Origin: Verrucomicrobiota bacterium
GTDB taxonomy: Bacteria; Verrucomicrobiota; Verrucomicrobiia; Opitutales; Opitutaceae
DNA: 64,000 nt
Assembly: GCA_023391285.1 (NCBI GenBank)
Contig: JAEWBF010000034.1
Span: 36,904-100,903 of the forward strand
Direction: 5' to 3'
The notes under the pieces are model-generated. The model had not been told where the DNA came from. It saw only the letters and a list, made by a program, of their open reading frames with translations, and searched no databases. This document shows, piece after piece, positions 52,797-61,160 of this stretch. The position numbers were made by a program, and so were the translations under genes. The first letter of the stretch is position 1, and each line of letters starts with the position of its first letter.

Positions 52797-52821
52797 AAAA
52801 ACCCCCGATGCGGAGGTCGGG
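52797..52821 (-). terminator. Probable terminator downstream of the DEAD-box helicase gene
   Basis: On the minus strand, CCCGA and TCGGG flank an 8-base loop and are followed by GGTTTTT. The stem is short, but position and U tract fit termination of the helicase transcript before the TonB receptor gene. Confidence 0.45.
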
Positions 52822-52941
52822 AAGGCGCTGTATCCGTCACGTGGTGACACCGTTCCGAACGCAGCGAACGCTTCTCTGCAGTTACAGCGTGGGCAGGGAC
52901 GGCAAAGCGTTCGCTGGATGTCGAGCCTGCCTTCGGCTAGA

Positions 52942-52963
52942 CTTCGCTTGGCTCAGAATGACA
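52942..52963 (+). repeat. Partial copy of the palindromic repeat (right arm)
   Basis: CTTCGCTTGGCTCAGAATGACA matches the right arm of copies 1 and 2 with one mismatch over 22 bases. No matching left arm was found. Confidence 0.6.
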
Positions 52964-53039
52964 ACGGATGTTGGCACGCTCGCGCACAACGTGGCGCGAC
53001 GAGCGCGCCACCTACCCCTGAATGCTGTTCGCAGGGATT

Positions 53040-54281
53040 CTAGTTCTCCAGGGAATCGCGTGCGGCGGCTTCGCGGAGGCGGTCCTTCTTGCTCTTGCGT
53101 TTGCCCTTGATGCCTCCGGTTGGCGGCGGACGGACGTCGGTGTTCAGGGGTTCGAAGCCGGGGATGTGTTCGCGCGGCAGGGAGAGGCGGTGGCGTTTTT
53201 CGATGAGGCGAAAATGCGCGTGGGTTTCCGCGCTGATGAAGCTGATGGCAACGCCGCTTTGGCCGGCGCGACCGGTGCGTCCGATGCGATGCGTGTAGTC
53301 CACGGCGGAGCGCGGAAGGTCGAAGTTTACGACCGCGGGGAGTTGCGCGATATCGATGCCCCGCGCGGCGAGATCGGTGGCGATCAACACCTGCACGCGA
53401 CCGGCTTTGAAATCGGCGAGGGCTTGGGTGCGCGCGGCCTGGCTGAGTTCGCCGTGAAGGGCGGCGGCGGTGAGGCCGGCGCGGCGGAGTTTTTCGGCGA
53501 CGTGTTCGGTGGCGTATTTCGTGGCGACGAACACGAGCACGCTGGGCCAGGCGTTTTCCTGGACGAGATGGCGAAGCAGTTGAGTGCGGCGCGGCGCGTC
53601 GACCTCGATCGCGCGCTGGAGAATATCCGGAGTGGTGGCAGGCGCCGCGGGCACGTCGAGCCGGATGGGATTGCGCAGCAAGGCGGAAGCGAGGGTGGTG
53701 ACGGCGGGTGGGAACGTGGCGGAGAACAACAGACTCTGGCGTTGCGCGGGGAGAAGAGAAACGATCCGGTTCATCTCGGCGCTGAAGCCGAGGTCGAAGA
53801 GTCGGTCGGCTTCGTCGAGCACGAGGACGGAGGTGTTCGCGAGCGAAAGCGCGTTGTGATCGATGAGGTCGAGCAGGCGTCCGGGGGTGGCGATGAGGAT
53901 ATCGGCTCCGCCGCCGAGCGCCATCATCTGTGGGTTGATGGAAACACCGCCGTAGACGACCAGGGTTTTCAGTGGCTGCGTGAGGAAGCGGGAGAAGCGC
54001 CGGACTGCTTCACCGATTTGCAGCGCGAGCTCGCGGGTCGGCACGAGGATGAGCGCGCGGGTGAAACGGCCGCGGGGGCGGGTGTTGCGCGAGAGCAATT
54101 GGAGGACGGGGAGGGCGAACGCGGCGGTCTTGCCTGAACCGGTTTGCGCGGACGCCCAGACATCCTGACCGCGCAGGATGGCAGGGATGGCGCTGATCTG
54201 GATCGGCGTGGGATCGGTGTAGTCGCGTTCCGCGATGGCGCGCAGCAAGGGAACGGAGAGGCCGAGGTCGGTGAACGTCAT
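53040..54281 (-). CDS. DEAD-box RNA helicase, RhlE-like
   Basis: A 413-residue ATP-dependent RNA helicase. Motifs in order: FTDLGL and TPIQISAIP (Q motif), ASAQTGSGKTAAF (I), VPTRELALQ (Ia), ATPGRLLDLI (Ib), VLDEADRLFDLGF (II), LLFSATFP (III), VLVFVATKYATEHVAEKL (IV), IATDLAARGIDI (V) and HRIGRTGRAGQSG (VI). The tail is lysine/arginine-rich (GGIKGKRKSKKDRLRE). RhlE-type enzymes help ribosome assembly and cold growth. Start ATG 54281. An S4-domain RNA-binding gene lies 30 bases upstream in the same direction. Confidence 0.94.
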   Translation of the reverse strand: MTFTDLGLSVPLLRAIAERDYTDPTPIQISAIPAILRGQDVWASAQTGSGKTAAFALPVLQLLSRNTRPRGRFTRALILVPTRELALQIGEAVRRFSRFLTQPLKTLVVYGGVSINPQMMALGGGADILIATPGRLLDLIDHNALSLANTSVLVLDEADRLFDLGFSAEMNRIVSLLPAQRQSLLFSATFPPAVTTLASALLRNPIRLDVPAAPATTPDILQRAIEVDAPRRTQLLRHLVQENAWPSVLVFVATKYATEHVAEKLRRAGLTAAALHGELSQAARTQALADFKAGRVQVLIATDLAARGIDIAQLPAVVNFDLPRSAVDYTHRIGRTGRAGQSGVAISFISAETHAHFRLIEKRHRLSLPREHIPGFEPLNTDVRPPPTGGIKGKRKSKKDRLREAAARDSLEN

Positions 54282-54311
54282 GGCGGGAAATGGCCGAACC
54301 CCAAGGTCGGC

Positions 54312-54545
54312 TCAGGCTAGTTCGACGAGGAGAGTCTGGCCGTTGAGGGACACGCGGTCGCCGTCGGCAAGCTTCTTGCGTTTTTGTTTTTCGATGACGC
54401 CGTTGAGTTGCACGCTGCCTTCGGCGACCAGCTGCTTGGCCTCGCCTCCGCTGGCGGCGAGCCCGGCGAACTTGATGAATTGGCAGAGTTCGATGGGGGT
54501 TTGCCGCACCTTGACGGGGCGGGCGGAAGGAAGGGCGTTGGCCAT
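54312..54545 (-). CDS. Small S4-domain RNA-binding protein (YbcJ/YlmH-like)
   Basis: A 77-residue protein that is essentially one S4 domain: IELCQFIKFAGLAASGGEAK, LVAEGSVQLNGVIEKQKRKK and LADGDRVSLNGQTLLVEL. YbcJ-type proteins are single S4 domains that bind rRNA or ribosomal particles. The ATG at 54545 is chosen for the family length; longer frames upstream lack domain character. It lies 30 bases ahead of the DEAD-box helicase gene, so the two probably form an RNA-metabolism operon. Confidence 0.87.
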   Translation of the reverse strand: MANALPSARPVKVRQTPIELCQFIKFAGLAASGGEAKQLVAEGSVQLNGVIEKQKRKKLADGDRVSLNGQTLLVELA

Positions 54546-54709
54546 TTCGCAAGGTGGGGTGGGGAGGGAAGCGAGTCCACTTCCGCTTTTGGGGGCGGGG
54601 GGGTCGGGAGACCCCGCCCTACATCTGACCCCTGGGCGGCAATTGCATGCGGGATAAAACCGAGTTCCGTTCGCTGCGTCTTGCCAGGTGTCGTTTCCCC
54701 CCACCCACC

Positions 54710-55930
54710 ATGAAATTCGTTCTCGTTGCCGGCGCGCTCTGCGCTCTTTTCACCGCCACAGTGTTTGGCGCTCAGTCTAATGCTCTCGACAAAGATGGAA
54801 ACCCGGCGGGGTTTCGCACGTTGGCGATCGGCGATCGCGCGCCGGATTTCACGCTCCCGGGAATCGATGGTCGGGACTGGTCGCTGAAGGATTTTGCGGA
54901 GCACGACATCCTGATGGTGTTGTTCACGTCGAATCATTGCCCGACCTCGCATGGCATCGAGGAACGGTTGAAGAAGCTGCGGGCGGATATGCGGGGAAAG
55001 AGTTTCGGGCTGGTGGCGATCAATCCGAATCATCCGGATGGGCTGCGGTTGGACGAACTCGGGTTTGGTGAGTTCAACGACTCGTTCGAGGAGATGAAGC
55101 CCTACGCGGAGCAACAAGGTTGGGATTTTCCGTATTTGTATGATGGAGACAAACAGCTGATCGCGCGGGCGTATGGCTGCTTGGCGACGCCGCATGTGTT
55201 CATTTTCGACAAGGAGCGGCGCCTGCGCTACGCGGGGCGTTTCGACGATTCGCGCTTTGCGGATGAGTCGACGGTGAAATCGCCGGATGCGCGCAATGCG
55301 TTGGAGGACCTTTTTGCCGGGCGGCCGGTGCGGACGGCGCTGACGCGGCCGCATGGCTGCTCGACGAAGTGGCGCGAGAAGAAAGCGGAGAATGTCGCGA
55401 TCGAGAATTCGTGGAAGAGCCTGCCGGTGACGTTGGATCGCATCGATGCGAAAGGCGTGGCGGAGCTGCGAGCGAACGCGACGAACAAGTATCGGTTGAT
55501 CAATGTGTGGGCGACGTGGTGCGCGCCCTGCGTGGAAGAGTTTCCGGTGCTCGTGTCGTTGTCGCGGCAGTTCGACATGCGCGATTTCGAGTTGATCACG
55601 CTCACGGTGGATGACGTGAAGCAGGAGGCGAAAGCGAAGGCGTTTCTCGAGCGGATGCACGCGGGGTTGACGCGGAATGGGAAGCGCTTGTTGGAGCGCG
55701 AGGGGAAGGGCCGGACGACGAATCACTATCTGGTGACCGAGGCCAGCAGCGATGCGCTGTTCGCGGCGCTTGACGATCAGGCGCCGGGCCCGATTCCGCA
55801 TACGGTGTTGGTGGCGCCGGGTGGCGAGATCGTGTGGCGGCACAACGGCGTGATTGACCGGGACACGACCGTGAAGGTGATCGCGGATGCGATGACGCGG
55901 TATTATCAGCCGGAGCCGGAGAAGAAGTAG
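54710..55930 (+). CDS. Exported double thioredoxin-fold protein (AhpC/TSA-like plus TlpA-like)
   Basis: A 406-residue protein with a signal peptide (FVLVAGALCALFTATVFGA). The first thioredoxin-fold domain (about 35-195) has IGDRAPDFTLPGIDGRDWSL and an active site CPTS (NHCPTSHG), with a single cysteine. The second domain (about 245-400) has the TlpA/ResA-type active site WATWCAPCVEEFP. Between them CSTKW contains another cysteine. It probably reduces or peroxide-protects periplasmic proteins. Start ATG 54710 follows a CCACC-rich leader and is set by the signal peptide. Divergent from the S4 gene. Confidence 0.85.
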   Translation: MKFVLVAGALCALFTATVFGAQSNALDKDGNPAGFRTLAIGDRAPDFTLPGIDGRDWSLKDFAEHDILMVLFTSNHCPTSHGIEERLKKLRADMRGKSFGLVAINPNHPDGLRLDELGFGEFNDSFEEMKPYAEQQGWDFPYLYDGDKQLIARAYGCLATPHVFIFDKERRLRYAGRFDDSRFADESTVKSPDARNALEDLFAGRPVRTALTRPHGCSTKWREKKAENVAIENSWKSLPVTLDRIDAKGVAELRANATNKYRLINVWATWCAPCVEEFPVLVSLSRQFDMRDFELITLTVDDVKQEAKAKAFLERMHAGLTRNGKRLLEREGKGRTTNHYLVTEASSDALFAALDDQAPGPIPHTVLVAPGGEIVWRHNGVIDRDTTVKVIADAMTRYYQPEPEKK

Positions 55931-55992
55931 GTTTGGTGCGCGACGGCGGAGCGGGCGGTTACGCCCCCTCGTGATCGCCTGCGAGCCGGCTC

Positions 55993-57291
55993 CTACATAG
56001 CGCGACCGCGTGGCACGGTTTTTCGCACGCGGTGCCAGCGCTCCTCGACGCCGGTGACGGTGCCGGCTTCATCGAGGAGGAACTCGATGGTCATCTTGCC
56101 GTTTTCGGAAACAAAGAGGCGGTCGCCGGCGGGAAAGAACGGACGCGGATCCTGGTCGCGATATTGCCAAGTGAACGAGCTGCCGTTTCGCGCGAAGCGG
56201 TGTGTGGTTTCGGTTTTCTCGGCGTAGTTGCCCAGGAATGTGTCGAAGGCTTCGGGATTGAATTCGGCGAGGCGGGGCGGGCTGATGAACGGATCTTTCG
56301 CATACTCGATGTTGGCGAGCTTCTGGGCTTCGATCGCGGCGACGGCGCGGTCATGCGCGCTGGACTCGTTGAACTTGAAGTCGGGCATCAACACCTGCGC
56401 GTAGGCGCGGGAGAGTTCGGCAATATCGTCGTCGCTGTAGGAGCTGCGCGCGCGAAAGACGGTGAAGAAGAGCATGCCTTTTCGCAGGCTTTCGACGCCT
56501 TTGCGGATGGCGGGGGCGAAGACGACCACGGCGCTGCGCATGGCGGCGCGCTTCATGGGGCCCATCTTTTCCTTTTTCATGATCACGGGAACGACGGCTT
56601 TCATCACGTCGCGAAAGGCGTTGCGCGGAGGAAGGTAGAACACCCAGTCGAAACGTGAGAGCTGATCGTTTTCGAGGTCGGCGGGGGTGAGTGAGCGCAG
56701 CTTTGCCTCGAGGCGACGCGGCTCGAAACCTTCGGCCCAGGCGATCTGATACAATTTCGAAGCGGTGCCCTCGAGCGGAAGCGGGAGCGCGTTTACGAAG
56801 GTTTCGGTGGGGAGACCTTGTTTCGCGGCTTCGTCGAAGTTGAGCCGGCGCTCCCAGGCGCGCATCGCTTCGGTGAGGTCGGCGGCGCGGGCGGCGACGG
56901 CGGGATCGAGTTGGTGGGACTTGGCGAGTGCGAGGAATTGCCGAAAGACGACGATCGGGTGAGGTTCGCCTTCCTCCCCGATGATCACGAGGCCTCGGCC
57001 GGGAGAGTTCTCGAGGGTGGCGTAGACGACCTCGATCACGTCTGCGGCGAATTTCTCGGCGTAGCGATGGTCGGATTTGGTGCGGGCGAGGATGGAGATG
57101 GAGAGCCGCTCGCCGTTGACGACCATGGGCTCCAGCACGACGGGTGTCAGGAAGTCATCGCGCGGAGTGGAGGTGGGCAGAGTGGATGGTGGCAGAGTTT
57201 GAGTGAGCGCGCGGGTGACGAGAAGGAGCGCAAGGAGCAGAAATGCGGACGGCCGCGGGACATGGCCGATGCAAGGGCGAGCGGGAGACAT
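55993..57291 (-). CDS. Exported protein of unknown function
   Basis: A 432-residue protein with a signal peptide (FLLLALLLVTRALTQ). The N-terminal part has PVVLEPMVVNGERL and SILARTKSDHRYAEKFAADV. The C-terminal ~90 residues (DTFLGNYAEKTETTH, then FFPAGDRLFVSENGKMTIEF, then GTVTGVEERW) resemble the small beta domain (DUF3471-like) found after some serine hydrolases. No active-site motif was recognised. ATG 57291 is chosen because it places the signal peptide at the start. It converges with the thioredoxin-fold gene. The family is not recognised with confidence. Confidence 0.6.
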   Translation of the reverse strand: MSPARPCIGHVPRPSAFLLLALLLVTRALTQTLPPSTLPTSTPRDDFLTPVVLEPMVVNGERLSISILARTKSDHRYAEKFAADVIEVVYATLENSPGRGLVIIGEEGEPHPIVVFRQFLALAKSHQLDPAVAARAADLTEAMRAWERRLNFDEAAKQGLPTETFVNALPLPLEGTASKLYQIAWAEGFEPRRLEAKLRSLTPADLENDQLSRFDWVFYLPPRNAFRDVMKAVVPVIMKKEKMGPMKRAAMRSAVVVFAPAIRKGVESLRKGMLFFTVFRARSSYSDDDIAELSRAYAQVLMPDFKFNESSAHDRAVAAIEAQKLANIEYAKDPFISPPRLAEFNPEAFDTFLGNYAEKTETTHRFARNGSSFTWQYRDQDPRPFFPAGDRLFVSENGKMTIEFLLDEAGTVTGVEERWHRVRKTVPRGRAM

Positions 57292-57702
57292 TTTTGGGGG
57301 AACGCGTGAGGGAGGAGCAACGGTGGGCGAGGATGTTACACGCGGGAGGGAAAATAGTTTCAGTGAAACGGATGCCAGATGGAGAACAAAGGCCGACGGG
57401 GGGGCGCGCGGGTGCAAGAATCAGAAACGTGCAGACTCACGCGGGCCGGAGTGCGTGTGACGAGAGGCGTGAAACTTTAACTTGCCATTGGTGAGTCAGA
57501 GGGAAGTTTCGCCGGCCTTCTGATGACACTCACTCCACCCTGACCGTTGACTCGAGTTGAACCCGTGCCGCCGCTTGGCGGATGCGGTCAGGTGCTACGC
57601 GTCGGTTTCCGCCGCGGTGCAGTGGCCAATTTTTTAGTCCCGCGTGTCCGGTGCGGTCGCCGCCGGCGTGGTGAGCCAACGTTTCGCGATCTCCCGTTTT
57701 TC
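57292..57702. other. Divergent intergenic region without recognised features
   Basis: About 410 bases between the unknown exported protein and the SulP gene. It must contain promoters for both, but no convincing -35/-10 pair, palindrome or small gene was seen. Confidence 0.5.
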
Positions 57703-59196
57703 ATGACAGTCTCCACCTACAAGCAAGAATGGTTCGGCAATCCCGCCCGCGATTTGATCGCGGGAACGGTGGTCGCTCTCGCGCTCATTCCCGAGGCCAT
57801 CGCTTTCTCCATCATTGCAGGCGTCGATCCCAAGGTTGGTCTCTACGCGTCGTTTTGCATCGCCGTGGTCATCGCTTTTGTCGGCGGGCGGCCGGGCATG
57901 ATCTCAGCGGCGACGGGCGCGATGGCGCTCTTGATGGCGACGCTCGTGAAGGAGCACGGAATCCAATATCTTTTCGCTGCCACTTTGCTCACGGGCGTTT
58001 TTCAAATTGTGGCCGGCTTTCTCAAGCTCGGTGATCTCATGCGATTCGTGGCCCGGTCCGTGGTGATCGGATTCGTGAACGCGTTGGCGATTCTGATCTT
58101 CCTCGCGCAGTTGCCGGAATTTCGCGGGCAGGGCGCGCTGATGTATGGATGTGTCGCGGGCGGACTTGCCATCATCTACGGCCTGCCGCGGCTGACGAAG
58201 GCGGTCCCGTCTCCCTTGGTCTGCATCGTGGTGCTCACCGGTCTTTCCATGTGGTTTGGCTGGGGCGACAACGATCTTCTGCGCACGGTCGGTGACATGG
58301 GCACGCTACCTTCGGCCCTGCCGGCGTTTTCGCTGCCGGATATTCCGCTCACGTGGGAAACGTTGCGCATCATCCTGCCTTATTCGTTGCCGCTTGCCGT
58401 GGTGGGCCTGCTCGAATCCCTCATGACCGCCACGATTGTGGACGACTACACCGACACGGCGTCGGACAAGAATCGCGAGTGCAAGGGGCAAGGCATGGCC
58501 AACATCGTCGCCGGTCTGTTCGGAGGCATGGCTGGTTGTGCGATGATTGGACAGACCGTCATCAATGTGAAATCGGGTGGCCGCGGGCGGCTTTCCACCT
58601 TCTGGGCCGGACTTTTTCTGCTCATCCTCGTCGTGTTGCTCGGCCGCTGGGTCTCCCAGATTCCCATGGCGGCGCTCGTGGCGGTGATGATCATGGTTTC
58701 CATCGGCACCTTCAGTTGGGCGTCGATCAAGAACGTCCGCGTCTATCCGTGGACGGCGACCTTCGTTACGTTCACCACGGTCGCGGTGGTGGTCGGCACA
58801 CACAACCTGGCGCTAGGTGTCGGCGTGGGCGTGCTCCTCAGCGCGTTGTGCTTCGCCGCGCGCATCGCTCGTCTGCTGCACGTCACCTCGCGTCTCGTTG
58901 CCGAGGGGGCCGAGCGCATCTACCACGTGCGCGGCCAGCTTTTTTTCGCGTCGACGACGGCGTTCACCGCTGCGTTCGATTTTCGCGAGAAGCTGCGGAA
59001 GGTGACCCTCGATGTGACGCACTCGCATTTCTGGGACACGACTTCGATCAACGCGCTCGACAAGGTGGTGATCAAGTTCCGCGAGCAAGGCACGGCGGTG
59101 GAGATCGTCGGGCTGAACGCCCAGAGCAAAGCCATCGTGGAGCGCTTGGCGATCTACGACAAACCCGACGCGGCCGCGGTGGTGTCGGGGCATTGA
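57703..59196 (+). CDS. SulP-family anion transporter with STAS domain
   Basis: A 497-residue membrane protein of the SLC26/SulP family. The transport core has DLIAGTVVALALIPEAIAFS, the SulP signature region VDPKVGLYASFCIAVVIAFV, ISAATGAMALLMATLVKEHG, and VGLLESLMTATIVDDYTDT in the later helices. A C-terminal STAS domain spans about residues 395-490 (VRGQLFFASTTAFTAAFDF, LDVTHSHFWDTTSINALDKV). Substrates in the family include sulfate and bicarbonate; the shorter 10-helix variant with the VDDYTDT motif is often near bicarbonate carriers. ATG 57703 is chosen as it begins the conserved N-terminus. Confidence 0.92.
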   Translation: MTVSTYKQEWFGNPARDLIAGTVVALALIPEAIAFSIIAGVDPKVGLYASFCIAVVIAFVGGRPGMISAATGAMALLMATLVKEHGIQYLFAATLLTGVFQIVAGFLKLGDLMRFVARSVVIGFVNALAILIFLAQLPEFRGQGALMYGCVAGGLAIIYGLPRLTKAVPSPLVCIVVLTGLSMWFGWGDNDLLRTVGDMGTLPSALPAFSLPDIPLTWETLRIILPYSLPLAVVGLLESLMTATIVDDYTDTASDKNRECKGQGMANIVAGLFGGMAGCAMIGQTVINVKSGGRGRLSTFWAGLFLLILVVLLGRWVSQIPMAALVAVMIMVSIGTFSWASIKNVRVYPWTATFVTFTTVAVVVGTHNLALGVGVGVLLSALCFAARIARLLHVTSRLVAEGAERIYHVRGQLFFASTTAFTAAFDFREKLRKVTLDVTHSHFWDTTSINALDKVVIKFREQGTAVEIVGLNAQSKAIVERLAIYDKPDAAAVVSGH

Positions 59197-59250
59197 ACGG
59201 GAGTGGAGTCCGTTTTCAGCGAAGTAGCTTCAGCTGCATCTTCACTTCCA

Positions 59251-59279
59251 GAAAAAGTTTTGCGGAGAAAACAAAGGGG
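59251..59279 (+). repeat. Short direct repeat flanking the RibD-like gene, copy 1
   Basis: GAAAAAGTTTTGCGGAGAAAACAAAG-like sequence. A close match (GAAAAGTTGCCGGAGAAAACAGACG) lies at 59904-59929 on the other side of the next gene. Confidence 0.4.
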
Positions 59280-59301
59280 ACGCTTTTGGTCGGCCCAGCG
59301 A

Positions 59302-59859
59302 TCAACCAGCGCGCCGGTAGTGCATAGCGACCGCGCCGTTGCGGAGCAGGTTGGCCGAGACCAGCTCGAGCCGTCGTGTGCCGGTCAGCCCACCTTGGTA
59401 GAGAGTTGGACCGTGGCCAGCGATCTGGGGGTGGATCAGGAACTTGTAGTCATCGATCAGATCGAGTCGGTCTAGTTCCGTAGCGAGTTTGCCGCTTCCG
59501 AGGAGCACGCCGGACGGGGTCGCGTCCTTGAGCTTCTGCACGCTCGTGCGCAGGTCGCCGGCGAGGTGATAGCTGTTGGTCCACGGAAAATCCTTTCGCG
59601 TCGACGACACGACGTGCTTCGGCTTGGTCTGCAGCTTGATCGCCCACTCGCGCATTGCGCTGGGCGCCGCTGTGTCGCCGCGCGCGACCGCGGGCCAGTA
59701 GCTCTCCATCAATTCGTAGGTGACACGGCCCCACAGCATCGCGCCGCTCTCGTCCATGAGGCGGGTGAAGAACGCATGCGTCTCATCGTCGGCGATTCCC
59801 TCCTGGTGATCGACGCAGCCGTCCAAGGTGACATTGATGCTAAAAGTTAGGAGTCCCAT
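59302..59859 (-). CDS. Dihydrofolate reductase-like (RibD C-terminal domain) protein
   Basis: A 185-residue single-domain reductase of the RibD_C family. Typical features are LTFSINVTLDGCVDH at the N-terminus, AMLWGRVTYELMESYWP, KHVVSSTRKDFPW, VLLGSGKLATELDRLDLIDD, and the C-terminal HPQIAGHGPTLYQGG. Proteins of this group bind NADPH but their physiological substrates are mostly unknown; riboflavin biosynthesis is not implied. Start ATG 59859. The gene is flanked by short direct repeats and stands alone. Confidence 0.88.
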   Translation of the reverse strand: MGLLTFSINVTLDGCVDHQEGIADDETHAFFTRLMDESGAMLWGRVTYELMESYWPAVARGDTAAPSAMREWAIKLQTKPKHVVSSTRKDFPWTNSYHLAGDLRTSVQKLKDATPSGVLLGSGKLATELDRLDLIDDYKFLIHPQIAGHGPTLYQGGLTGTRRLELVSANLLRNGAVAMHYRRAG

Positions 59860-59903
59860 GCGGCGAATCTAGGCGGCGCCTTCTGGGCCGTCCAGGAGCG
59901 CAG

Positions 59904-59931
59904 GAAAAGTTGCCGGAGAAAACAGACGAGG
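59904..59931 (+). repeat. Short direct repeat flanking the RibD-like gene, copy 2
   Basis: GAAAAGTTGCCGGAGAAAACAGACG; same strand and similar sequence as 59251-59279. The two copies bracket the RibD-like gene closely. Confidence 0.4.
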
Positions 59932-59950
59932 AGCTACTGGAGTTCGAGGG

Positions 59951-60430
59951 TTACTCGGTTGCGTAGATCGTCGCGTGCCGTAGCACGAGCTTCCAGCCTT
60001 GAGGCGTCTCGGTCCAAATGTCGGTGAAGCGGCGGTGGCGGGTCTTGCCGTTTGGGTCCGAGTCGCGCGGCTTCGCGGTCTCTTTGCCCATCAGGATTAC
60101 GTCCTGACCTCGCTCGGCGGCGTATTCGATCGTGCGTTCGAGGCTGCCGTGGGTGAGGCGGCCGGCGGCGACGTTTGCAAGGATCGACGCCTTGTCGTTC
60201 GTGCGGTTGTTCGGGCCGTTGAGGATCATGTCAGGAGCGAGTGCCGCATCGATCGCGGCTGTGTCACCGGCGATCGCAACGACGTCCATTCGTTCGCGGG
60301 CGGCGAGCACGGCGGCAACGCGGGGGCGCTTCGCGGCTTCCGCGGCGGTCGGGGCAATCACGTTCGAGCCGGCTGCAAAGGGCACAGCGAGAACGAGGGA
60401 GAGCAAGGATAGCGTGAGGGAGGGGTGCAT
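59951..60430 (-). CDS. Exported NTF2-like (SnoaL/DUF4440-type) protein
   Basis: A 159-residue protein with a signal peptide (SLTLSLLSLVLAVPFAAG). The NTF2-like domain has AARERMDVVAIAGDTAAIDA, LAPDMILNGPNNRTNDKASI and the C-terminal RRFTDIWTETPQGWKLVLRHAT. The fold occurs in enzymes and binding proteins, so the role is open. Start ATG 60430. Two perfect palindromes lie 60-90 bases upstream. Confidence 0.83.
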   Translation of the reverse strand: MHPSLTLSLLSLVLAVPFAAGSNVIAPTAAEAAKRPRVAAVLAARERMDVVAIAGDTAAIDAALAPDMILNGPNNRTNDKASILANVAAGRLTHGSLERTIEYAAERGQDVILMGKETAKPRDSDPNGKTRHRRFTDIWTETPQGWKLVLRHATIYATE

Positions 60431-60489
60431 GGGCGTCTTTCCGGTGGGGCTGAACCGATGGTTGACGCTCTGCAGCGGGCAGCAAAGGA

Positions 60490-60517
60490 ATCGCGATACG
60501 CGATACCCTGATAGGGT
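60490..60517. promoter_or_regulatory. Two adjacent palindromes upstream of the NTF2-like gene
   Basis: ATCGCGATACGCGAT (60490-60504) and ACCCTGATAGGGT (60505-60517) abut each other. The second resembles the half-site style of TetR-type operators. They lie between arsC and the NTF2-like gene start, so they may be an operator for that gene. Confidence 0.4.
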
Positions 60518-60617
60518 CTAAGGTGATCTTGCCGCGCCTGGGTTAAACGGGGTTCGCAGCTTTCTATCTCTGGATGCGCGGAAGCCGATGGGTATTCTCG
60601 GGCGAAGGATTGCGCGA

Positions 60618-61052
60618 CTAGAGACTGCGCCCAGCGCGCAGTCCCGCACCGTAAGCTCTGAATACTAGGCTGATCTGATCTCGGACCCGACGAAACTCCG
60701 ATAGGACTTCAGCTTCGGTGCCTGTCGCATGTGCCGGGTCGTCAAATTCCCAGTGGTATCGATTCACCTGCCCGGGATACCTGGGACAGGCTTGGTCGGC
60801 GTTTCCGCAGACCGTGATGACCGTGTGGACGTTCTGAGCGAGAAACTGGTCCATGTGCTTGGAGTGGTGATGGGAGATGTCGATACCCACTTCCTTGAGC
60901 ACCTCGATCGCTTTCGGATGGACGTAGCCGGCGGGTTTTGAGCCCGCACTGCAGACATCGACGAGATCACCGACTTCGGCGCGGAGGATACCCTCGGCCA
61001 TGTGGCTGCGGCAGGAGTTGCCCGTGCAAAGGATGAGGATTTTGGGCTTCAT
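60618..61052 (-). CDS. arsC: Arsenate reductase, thioredoxin-coupled (LMW phosphatase fold)
   Basis: Reduces arsenate to arsenite. The 144-residue protein has the P-loop CTGNSCRS with nucleophile Cys9. The redox pair Cys82 and Cys89 lies in VCGNADQACP, the spacing expected for Bacillus/Staphylococcus-type ArsC that is regenerated by thioredoxin. DDPAHATGTEAEVLSEFRRVRD matches the C-terminal acid region. Start ATG 61052. It follows the arsR gene by about 110 bases. No arsenite efflux gene (arsB or acr3) is in the window. Confidence 0.93.
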   Translation of the reverse strand: MKPKILILCTGNSCRSHMAEGILRAEVGDLVDVCSAGSKPAGYVHPKAIEVLKEVGIDISHHHSKHMDQFLAQNVHTVITVCGNADQACPRYPGQVNRYHWEFDDPAHATGTEAEVLSEFRRVRDQISLVFRAYGAGLRAGRSL

Positions 61053-61160
61053 GAGGCACCCGAACCCAAGGTTCTAGGAAACTTGATGCGTGCGGCGTGG
61101 CACGCGCGACATACTAACAACATAACTGAGCCGAGGCGCTTCGTCGCGGAGGGCATTGGC

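Larger units (their letters stand above)
52669..53039. other. Structured intergenic region between TonB receptor and helicase
   Basis: About 370 bases without a convincing gene. It contains a nested hairpin (CGTTCGC 52750-52756 with GCGAACG 52789-52795, enclosing GGGC/GCCC), a terminator-like stem with a T run at 52797-52821, and a partial copy of the palindromic repeat at 52942-52963. No known riboswitch was recognised. Confidence 0.5.

Noticed and set aside
52669..53039. Cobalamin or other riboswitch in front of the TonB receptor
   Set aside because: Hairpins are present, but no conserved B12-box or other known core; one stem with a T run fits the helicase terminator better.
54317..55843. 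508-residue minus-strand frame across the thioredoxin-fold gene
   Set aside because: Arginine- and histidine-rich antisense frame; the + strand has a signal peptide and a WCAPC motif.
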